From the NCBI GenBank assembly GCA_001023575.1, contig CP011489.1, positions 558,001 through 622,000 on the forward strand: a stretch of DNA of 64,000 bases, written 5' to 3'. The notes beneath the pieces were generated by a model, which had not been told where the DNA came from, ran no database searches, and worked only from the letters and a program-made list of their open reading frames with translations. Source of the stretch: Actinobacteria bacterium IMCC26256. Lineage in GTDB: Bacteria > Actinomycetota > Acidimicrobiia > IMCC26256. Position numbers and translations under genes: made by a program. Of the stretch, positions 57,874-64,000 are shown piece by piece (the first letter of the stretch is position 1; every line of letters begins with the position of its first letter).

Positions 57874-58881
57874 ATGAAGCAGATCATGCTGCATGGCAAG
57901 AACGATTGGCGCCTCGACGACATCGCTGAGCCAACCCCTGGTCCGCGCGATGCACTTGTGCGTATTGCCGCCTGCGGGATCTGTGGAACAGACGTCTCCT
58001 ACGTGCATATGGGTATGACCCCTGGGCACCCGATTCCACTTGGTCACGAGATGGCTGGTTTCGTCGAGTGGATTGGAGACGAGGTCCCTCATCTCAAGGT
58101 TGGAGACAGAGTTGTTGTCTGCCCGTCTGATGTCGGCGGTGGCGCGATGGGGACAGGGGGAGGGCAGGGTGGCCTTACCCCTCTTCTGCATGTTCCAGAT
58201 GCGGCGAGCGGGGGACGCCTCTTCAAGATTCCAGACGACATGCCACTCACAACGGCAGCATTGGCGGAGCCTCTCGCTGTCGGGATGCAGGCCGTAAACC
58301 AATCTGAGGCCAAGCCCGGCGAGCGTGTTGCTGTATTTGGTTGTGGGCCTATTGGGCTTATGGCGATTGCAACTCTTATGGACCGCGGAGTCGAGGATGT
58401 TGTAGCGATTGACTTCAGTCGGGAGCGCCTCAATCTAGCGAAGAGTCTCGGCGCTTCACAGGTACTTGATCCCTCAGAGGTAGATATTTGGGAAGAACTC
58501 AAACGAGTACACGGAACCGCCCCATTCATGTTTGGCCCTACTTGTGCAACCGATGTATTCATCGAAGCATCCGGCGCTGACAGCGTGATCGGCGACGTGC
58601 TTAGCAATGGACGAGTTGGTGGGCGCTTAGTAATCGTTGCCCTGCATTACCGACCAGTGCCAACGAGTTTCCTGAACCTTTTGATGAAGCAGTTCACAAT
58701 TAGGGGCTCGATCGAGTATCCAGAGAGATTTGAGGATGCCATCGAACTGCTACAGCGAAGAGACCTATCGACGCTGATCACGCACAAGTTGTCCCTAGAG
58801 GAGTTTGGTGAAGGGCTCGCCATACTTGAGGGCTCTAAAGACTGCGGGAAGGTCATGATCACAATGGGGGATGCTCAGTGA
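57874..58881 (+). CDS. Zinc-type medium-chain alcohol dehydrogenase
   Basis: A 335-residue MDR enzyme. The catalytic zinc site is C-G-I-C-G-T-D and G-H-E; the Rossmann motif is F-G-C-G-P-I-G-L-M-A. The structural zinc lobe with four Cys is missing: its place is a Gly-rich loop (D-V-G-G-G-A-M-G-T-G-G-G). It oxidises an alcohol with NAD(P). First gene of a five-gene cluster; its stop overlaps the SDR start by GTGA. Confidence 0.88.
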   Translation: MKQIMLHGKNDWRLDDIAEPTPGPRDALVRIAACGICGTDVSYVHMGMTPGHPIPLGHEMAGFVEWIGDEVPHLKVGDRVVVCPSDVGGGAMGTGGGQGGLTPLLHVPDAASGGRLFKIPDDMPLTTAALAEPLAVGMQAVNQSEAKPGERVAVFGCGPIGLMAIATLMDRGVEDVVAIDFSRERLNLAKSLGASQVLDPSEVDIWEELKRVHGTAPFMFGPTCATDVFIEASGADSVIGDVLSNGRVGGRLVIVALHYRPVPTSFLNLLMKQFTIRGSIEYPERFEDAIELLQRRDLSTLITHKLSLEEFGEGLAILEGSKDCGKVMITMGDAQ

Positions 58882-59627
58882 CGAGTTCTCTGCGGTTTGA
58901 TTTTACAGATACTTCAGTGCTCGTAACGGGTGGGACGAGCGGCATTGGGTACGCAATTGCCTCGGGTTTCGCTGAGGCAGGGGCAGCAGTAACCGTGACG
59001 GGAACGCGCAGCAGCGCAACCGATTACGAGACAGACCTCACAGCCTTCACATTCCAGCAGTTAGATACACGCGACAGCGACGCCGTAGATGCTCTCGCCG
59101 GAAGCCTTGGGAAACTCGATGTATTAGTGAACAACGCTGGTGCGACATTCCCCGATGGACTCGATGAATGGAGCCCAGAGGGATTCTCTGCCTCGCTGAA
59201 TGTAAATCTTGAGGGGGCGATGCGCCTCACTGTTAAAGCGCGTTCCGCACTTGCAGCGAGCACGATGAAGGGCGGAGCGAGCGTCGTGAATCTTGTATCT
59301 ATGGCAGCGTTTCGTTCATCAACAATGGTCCCTGGTTACTCGGCTGCGAAGGCGGCTCTCATGGCCCTCACGCGCAACCTTGCTGTGCATTGGGCAGCAG
59401 AGAACATCCGAGTAAATGCAGTTGCGCCTGGACTAATCGACACGCCGATGACCGCTCCGATGAAGGCATTCCCGAAGATGCTCGAGTCTGAGGTCTCGCG
59501 TGGTGCGATGGGGCGCATGGGGACTCCAGAGGAGGTTGCAGCAGCGGTGTTGTTCCTCTCATGTGAGGCGTCTTCATTTACAACTGGATCTGTGCTCGCT
59601 GTCGATGGTGGATACCTCGCTCTTTAA
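58878..59627 (+). CDS. Short-chain dehydrogenase/reductase
   Basis: A 249-residue classical SDR with V-T-G-G-T-S-G-I-G-Y, N-N-A-G-A, active-site Y-S-A-A-K-A-A and the C-terminal V-L-A-V-D-G-G-Y. GTG start within the GTGA overlap of the dehydrogenase. Acts with NAD(P) on an unknown alcohol or ketone. The sulfotransferase gene follows after 9 bp. Confidence 0.9.
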   Translation: MTSSLRFDFTDTSVLVTGGTSGIGYAIASGFAEAGAAVTVTGTRSSATDYETDLTAFTFQQLDTRDSDAVDALAGSLGKLDVLVNNAGATFPDGLDEWSPEGFSASLNVNLEGAMRLTVKARSALAASTMKGGASVVNLVSMAAFRSSTMVPGYSAAKAALMALTRNLAVHWAAENIRVNAVAPGLIDTPMTAPMKAFPKMLESEVSRGAMGRMGTPEEVAAAVLFLSCEASSFTTGSVLAVDGGYLAL

Positions 59628-59636
59628 AGGACGAAG

Positions 59637-60899
59637 ATGACAAACGAGATCCGCATAGACGACCTTGCGGCGCCTGTGCTCAGTGATATTCAAAGAATGG
59701 GCATTGAGTACGGGGAGGCAAAGAAGACCGACCTGTCGGTTGATGCCATCTGTGAAACTGCCATTACGGCTACAGGGCTAGACGATTTTGGCGACATTGA
59801 TTTCTGTGAACGCTTAGAGCTCCAACTTATGGAGATGAACGAAGACGAAGATCGAACAGGGCTCGGGCGGATGCTGATGAAGGGCGACTGCACTCGGTAC
59901 GCATCCAATCGCCTGAAGATCGAGGATCTACTCAAACGCCACCCTGAGATTCTCGAGATTCAAATTGCGAAACCAGTGATCGTGATCGGGTTACCGCGTT
60001 CTGGCACAACGAACTTGGTGAATCTCCTCGCCGCAGACTCTCGATTTCGCTCAATGCCGCTCTGGGAGTCGTATGAGCCTGTGCCTGACTCGCGCGAAGC
60101 CATCGGAGTCGACGGCATAGACGGCATAGACCCGCGGTGGAGTCGTTGTCAGCAGGCTTGGGAGTCGATGCAGGTTGGTGCGCCGTTTGTTGCAGCGATG
60201 CACCCAATGGAGCCTGACCATGTGCATGAGGAGAACGAGCTCATGGCCCCAGACTTCTCTAACTACAACCTCGAGTGGGTGGCGCGCGCCCCTAAGTGGC
60301 GTGATTACTACCTAGACCATGATCAAACTCGTCACTACGCCTATATGAAGAGGGTTCTGCAGATTCTTCAGTGGTATCGGCCTCGCGAGCGTTGGGTCCT
60401 GAAATCCCCTCAACATCTGGAGCAGATTGCTCCGCTGCTTGAGACTTTCCCCGATGCAACAATTGTTGTGACGCATCGCGACCCAGTAGCTGTAGTGCAG
60501 TCGACAATCACGATGCTCGCATATGGAGCACGCACGCTCTATCGCACGCCGAATCCAGAGTGGTATCGCGACTACTGGACAGATCGTGTTGGGCGGCTTC
60601 TTGAGTCTTCAATGAGGGACCGAGAACTGCTGCCCAATGGGCGCGTCGTCGATGTGTATTTCCACGAATATATGGCAGATGAGATCGGAACCATGCAGCG
60701 CATCTATGACGCCGCTGGTATTGAACTAACAGATCAGGCACGCCTTGAGATAGCTGCGTATCAGGGCTCCCACCCGAGAGGCAAGCAAGGGCGCGTGGTT
60801 TATGACCTGCGTGGGAATTTCTCCACGACTCCTGAGGAGGTGCGGTCTCGCTTCGGGGCCTACCTCGACCGCTTCCCAGTACAGATTGAGGTTCAATGA
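59637..60899 (+). CDS. Sulfotransferase family protein
   Basis: A 420-residue PAPS-dependent sulfotransferase. The phosphosulfate loop is V-I-V-I-G-L-P-R-S-G-T-T-N-L near 118, and the 3'-phosphate site lies in T-I-V-V-T-H-R-D-P-V. It should transfer sulfate from PAPS to a hydroxyl group of a lipid or small molecule. AAGGACGA precedes the ATG. ATGA overlap with the next gene, an alkylsulfatase-like hydrolase, which suggests sulfate-ester chemistry in both directions. Confidence 0.85.
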   Translation: MTNEIRIDDLAAPVLSDIQRMGIEYGEAKKTDLSVDAICETAITATGLDDFGDIDFCERLELQLMEMNEDEDRTGLGRMLMKGDCTRYASNRLKIEDLLKRHPEILEIQIAKPVIVIGLPRSGTTNLVNLLAADSRFRSMPLWESYEPVPDSREAIGVDGIDGIDPRWSRCQQAWESMQVGAPFVAAMHPMEPDHVHEENELMAPDFSNYNLEWVARAPKWRDYYLDHDQTRHYAYMKRVLQILQWYRPRERWVLKSPQHLEQIAPLLETFPDATIVVTHRDPVAVVQSTITMLAYGARTLYRTPNPEWYRDYWTDRVGRLLESSMRDRELLPNGRVVDVYFHEYMADEIGTMQRIYDAAGIELTDQARLEIAAYQGSHPRGKQGRVVYDLRGNFSTTPEEVRSRFGAYLDRFPVQIEVQ

Positions 60900-62173
60900 A
60901 TATTCAGGAGCAAGTAGATCAACTTATCGATACCCGCCCAGGGCGGGAACTCCTAACGCCAACCTATGACGACCCTGCATACCCGATAGTTGAGGGGCTT
61001 ATCTATCGCTCAGGCGGCACAACAGCTGCTTACATGATCCTCACTGAGTCTGGGCGTGTGATTGTGAATACGGGGATGGGCTATGAAGCACCTCATCACA
61101 AACGGGTATTCGATGCAATTAGAAGTGGTCCAACTCATCACATCATCACCACGCAGGCACATGTTGATCATGTTGGGGGCGTTGACCTCTTCAAAGAAGA
61201 ACGCACTACCTACATAGCGCAGGCAAACAACCCTGCTTGTCAATTAGATGACAAGCGCATACAAGACCTGCGTATGCGTACTGCCGGTGTTTGGTTCGAC
61301 ATGCTCGGAACCGACGCAAAGCGTATCTACAAGCAGAACCCTGGTGTATCAATGGCGCAGTCAGCGCCCATGCCCGATGTTTTATTCGACGTGAGTCACA
61401 GCCTTGAGGTTGATGGTCTGCGAATTGAGTTATACGCAGCGGTTGGGGAGACCACAGACTGCTGTGTTGTTTGGCTTCCGGAGCATCGGATAGCGCTAGT
61501 GAGCAACCTATTCGGTCCGTTATTCCCACACTTCCCAAATGTCAACACGATCCGCGGTGACCGGTATCGATTCGTAGATCCGCAGTTAGCGACGAATCGA
61601 ATGGTGCGTGCCCTTAGGCCGGAGGTTTTGATTACTGGCAGGCACGAGTCGATTGTTGGAGCGGATTTAATTGAGGCATCGCTCGAGCGCCTGCATGATG
61701 CAGTCACTTATGTGCATGACCAAACCCTCGAAGGAATAAATGCTGGAACCGACATCTGGACGCTGATGCGCGAGATTGAATTGCCGCCGGAGTTACGCGT
61801 CGGCCAGGGCTACGGAAAGGTTTCGTGGGCAGTGCGTACTTTCTGGGAGGAGTACGTGGGTTGGTTCAAACTCCGATCAACGACTGAGTTGTATCCAGAC
61901 TCTGCTGAGAGTGCGCTTGCAGAGCTCATAGATGCTGCTGGCGTTGATGCTGCACTCGCAAAAGCTGAGGAGGCATTGGCGCGCGGAGATGCTCCATTAG
62001 CCATTCGCATAGGTGAGGCGATTGCGGTGGGTTTACCTGACGATCCAAGGCTCAGAGCTCTTATGGCTGACGCACATCGTTACTTGCTTAATAATGGGGG
62101 AGACGAGAGTTTCTGGGAGGAAGGATGGCTCCGCACCGAGCTTGCTCGATGGGAGTCCCAAGCAAATGACTAG
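60896..62173 (+). CDS. Metallo-beta-lactamase hydrolase, alkylsulfatase-like
   Basis: A 425-residue MBL-fold enzyme. The C-terminal part (G-K-V-S-W-A-V-R-T-F-W-E-E-Y-V-G-W-F, then helical A-L-A-R-G-D-A-P-L-A) resembles the dimerisation domain of class III alkylsulfatases. The metal motif is T-Q-A-H-V-D-H-V-G-G, with Gln where most members have the first His; a Gln ligand is known in some B3 metallo-beta-lactamases, so activity is possible. Other metal His residues are in G-R-H-E-S. Likely cleaves a sulfate or other ester. It overlaps the sulfotransferase by ATGA. Confidence 0.8.
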   Translation: MNIQEQVDQLIDTRPGRELLTPTYDDPAYPIVEGLIYRSGGTTAAYMILTESGRVIVNTGMGYEAPHHKRVFDAIRSGPTHHIITTQAHVDHVGGVDLFKEERTTYIAQANNPACQLDDKRIQDLRMRTAGVWFDMLGTDAKRIYKQNPGVSMAQSAPMPDVLFDVSHSLEVDGLRIELYAAVGETTDCCVVWLPEHRIALVSNLFGPLFPHFPNVNTIRGDRYRFVDPQLATNRMVRALRPEVLITGRHESIVGADLIEASLERLHDAVTYVHDQTLEGINAGTDIWTLMREIELPPELRVGQGYGKVSWAVRTFWEEYVGWFKLRSTTELYPDSAESALAELIDAAGVDAALAKAEEALARGDAPLAIRIGEAIAVGLPDDPRLRALMADAHRYLLNNGGDESFWEEGWLRTELARWESQAND

Positions 62174-62215
62174 TAGCCATGCGACGGCTACGGTGGCGCT
62201 TGTGATTCAACGAGC

Positions 62216-63082
62216 ATGAATGCCATGGCCCCATCATTTCGACGAGACCTCAACATCGCTACGACTTGGTTCCTCCCTAGTTGGAGTGCGGGACCAGTTG
62301 GCGATCAGCGTGCGGCGCTTGAGGCAGCTCGTGAGGCTGGATACCAAGGTATTCAGGGAGTCAATGCAGAGTTGTGTCGCGAGTTTGATCTGGTAGCAAC
62401 CACCTTCGACGTTCGCCCAACTCGCGGTGGGCTTGTTGAGAGCGCTATGCAGTGGGCTGATCAAGGTTTTGCATGCACAACGCTCTTACTAGGCACCGGT
62501 ATGGAGGATGACGCCGAGGCCGATCGCATGATCGAAGAGGTACTCGAAGCAACCTCCGCCTCCGGGATGCCTATTTATGTAGAGACTCACCGCGCAACAC
62601 TTACGCAGGATTCTTGGCGAACGCTTGAGTTAGTGAAGCGCTTCCCAGAGATTCGATTCAACGGAGATTTCTCGCACTGGTACACAGGGCACGAGATGAC
62701 AATGTCGAAGTTTGAAGAGAAACTCGATTGGCTCGCACCTGTCTTTGAGAGAGTCCGATATCTACATGGGCGCATTGGCACCTCTGGCTGCATGCAGGTT
62801 GATGTTGGCGACGGCCAAGTAGAGGGCCAGGACCATGTTGGGCACTTTCGTGCAATGTGGGAGCGCTCCTTCGCTGGTTTCCTCAATACTGTTGAGTACG
62901 ACATGGTGCCCCCGCCGCGAATGGAGATTGGCTTCGCTCCCGAGTTGCTACCCGCTGAGTTTGGGTATGCGCTGCAAGGACCTGGCGACGACGGTGAACT
63001 ACAGGAACTAGGGGACAGGTGGGCGCAGGGTATCGTCCTCACCCGTATTGCGGCTGAGTGCTTCGAGGCAGCAGCCTCCTAA
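62216..63082 (+). CDS. Sugar phosphate isomerase/epimerase-like TIM barrel
   Basis: A 288-residue xylose-isomerase-like barrel. Metal-site residues can be seen in Y-V-E-T-H-R (Glu), F-N-G-D-F-S-H-W (Asp/His) and Y-L-H-G-R-I-G (His/Arg). Such proteins isomerise or lyse sugar-like or hydroxylated substrates. It is 42 bp after the MBL gene on the same strand and probably closes the cluster. An ATG at 62225 would remove three residues. Confidence 0.8.
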   Translation: MNAMAPSFRRDLNIATTWFLPSWSAGPVGDQRAALEAAREAGYQGIQGVNAELCREFDLVATTFDVRPTRGGLVESAMQWADQGFACTTLLLGTGMEDDAEADRMIEEVLEATSASGMPIYVETHRATLTQDSWRTLELVKRFPEIRFNGDFSHWYTGHEMTMSKFEEKLDWLAPVFERVRYLHGRIGTSGCMQVDVGDGQVEGQDHVGHFRAMWERSFAGFLNTVEYDMVPPPRMEIGFAPELLPAEFGYALQGPGDDGELQELGDRWAQGIVLTRIAAECFEAAAS

Positions 63083-63275
63083 TCCGAAAGACTCTCTTCT
63101 TAGCCCTCTTTTGCCCCTATTCGCCTTATTTGCTTCTCTGCGCCAGACGCGGATGACGTAACACTCCGTTCACAGAGCGCGCTATCAGGCGAAACATAGT
63201 CACACCAAACTCTTCGTGGATGCAACGGCGCATCTTGGTGTATGTCTCATTCGAAGTCTATGAAGAAGGGTCCAA

Positions 63276-64000
63276 ATGTTGCGTCTGTTGGTTATTTCAT
63301 TATTTGCAGCCGCTCTCCTTGCTCCAGCTATGTTTCGGCGGCAGCGTCGACGTGCTGGGTTAAAGGCAGGCGAGCTAACACCAGTATTTAGAAAGCGTCT
63401 CCTCGTAATGACGCTGGTATCAAGCATGCTCCTAGTCGGCGCATTGACCGGCGTTGCGGTGGCCAATAACGGCGATCCAACCGGAGCCAAGACTGGTATC
63501 TCTCCGACACAGGTCGAGAGCGTCTATCCGTCTGATACCCCGAGACCAGACGCGATCTCTACGATTGCAACGCAGCAGGCAAAAGATCACATGGCTATCA
63601 ACTTTGTTTGGCTGATGGTCGGTGGCATCTTGGTGCTGTTCATGCAGGCCGGTTTTGCTCTTGTTGAGACTGGTTTCACACGAGCTAAAAACGCTGCGCA
63701 CACAATGCTTATGAACCTCGTGATCTTCGCCCTTGGTGTAGTGGGCTGGTTCGTATGTGGTTATGCGTTGATGTTCGGCTCGGTTGCATTACCTGGGCTC
63801 GGGATTACAGCGTTAGGTCCCGAGGCACACATTGGGCAGTGGGGAATCATTGCCCACTCCGGCTTTTTCCTTACAGGCCAGGCATACGACGTTGGAATCT
63901 TGGCGTTCTTCTTCTTCCAGTTGGTATTCATGGATGCAACCGCAACCATCCCAACCGGTGCAATGGCAGAGCGCTTTAAGTTCTCCGCATTTATCTGCTG
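63276..64000 (+). CDS. amt: Ammonium transporter Amt (partial, 3' end outside window)
   Basis: Frame open from the ATG at 63276 (GAAGAAGGGT upstream) to the window edge, about 241 residues. An N-terminal helix and a signal-like segment around 45-63 precede the Amt core: W-L-M-V-G-G-I-L-V-L-F-M-Q-A-G-F-A-L-V-E-T-G, T-R-A-K-N-A-A-H-T-M-L-M-N-L and T-G-A-M-A-E-R-F. It moves ammonium into the cell. The extra 90 residues before the core make it a long-N-terminus type. No glnK gene is visible within the window. Confidence 0.93.
   Translation, partial: MLRLLVISLFAAALLAPAMFRRQRRRAGLKAGELTPVFRKRLLVMTLVSSMLLVGALTGVAVANNGDPTGAKTGISPTQVESVYPSDTPRPDAISTIATQQAKDHMAINFVWLMVGGILVLFMQAGFALVETGFTRAKNAAHTMLMNLVIFALGVVGWFVCGYALMFGSVALPGLGITALGPEAHIGQWGIIAHSGFFLTGQAYDVGILAFFFFQLVFMDATATIPTGAMAERFKFSAFIC

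Overview
The window looks like a chromosome segment of an aquatic actinobacterium, probably of the Acidimicrobiia type. Pointers are an F420-type LLM oxidoreductase, two DUF222/13E12 HNH proteins with actinobacterial LexA boxes, an actinorhodopsin-like proton pump, many leaderless-looking starts, and a catabolic gene set (P450, acyl-CoA synthetase, thiolase, sulfatase, haloalkane dehalogenase) common in free-living heterotrophs. This placement is inference; no rRNA or marker gene is present.

Left chromosomal part (1-26667): a partial amidohydrolase, DUF3054 protein, NhaA antiporter, a large arylsulfatase divergent from a flavin-dependent acyl-CoA-dehydrogenase-like enzyme, a cytochrome P450, an acyl-CoA synthetase, a lipoprotein alpha/beta hydrolase, cupin, GNAT acetyltransferase, the first 13E12 HNH gene, LLM oxidoreductase, SDR plus beta-galactosidase, thiolase, a Gdt1-type cation transporter, a peptide/nickel-type binding protein, haloalkane dehalogenase, the second 13E12 gene, a GH5-like glycosidase and a PGPGW membrane protein.

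Island (26717-55123): a 28.4 kb integrative element inserted in the 3' end of a tRNA-Arg(CCT) gene. It is bounded by a perfect 49 bp direct repeat (26668-26716 and 55124-55172). Matching tandem 11-mers, likely integrase arm sites, lie just inside both ends. The island carries a secreted NHL-propeller protein, a winged-helix/HNH protein, a nine- or ten-gene defence-like operon (33059-48875), an excisionase and tyrosine integrase, a DarG/DarT pair, and a DUF3696 AAA ATPase with an unknown partner.

The central operon is the most interesting content. It combines the DISARM core (DrmA helicase, DrmB/DUF1998, a C5-cytosine methyltransferase, and two genes that may be a split DrmE) with a NERD-SF1 helicase and a second module made of a SNF2 ATPase, a free-standing EcoRII-N recognition domain, a MORC/HSP90-like GHKL ATPase and an HNH nuclease. 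No DrmC phospholipase-D nuclease is seen. Overlapping start/stop codons tie most of the genes together. I read it as a methylation-guided anti-phage system that fuses DISARM with a MORC-type restriction module.

Right chromosomal part (55199-64000): tRNA-Arg, a proton-pumping rhodopsin behind a 12 bp palindrome, a DJ-1/PfpI protein, a small lipoprotein, then a five-gene co-directional cluster (zinc-type alcohol dehydrogenase, SDR, sulfotransferase, alkylsulfatase-like metallo-beta-lactamase hydrolase, sugar-isomerase-like TIM barrel), and the start of an Amt ammonium transporter cut by the window edge.
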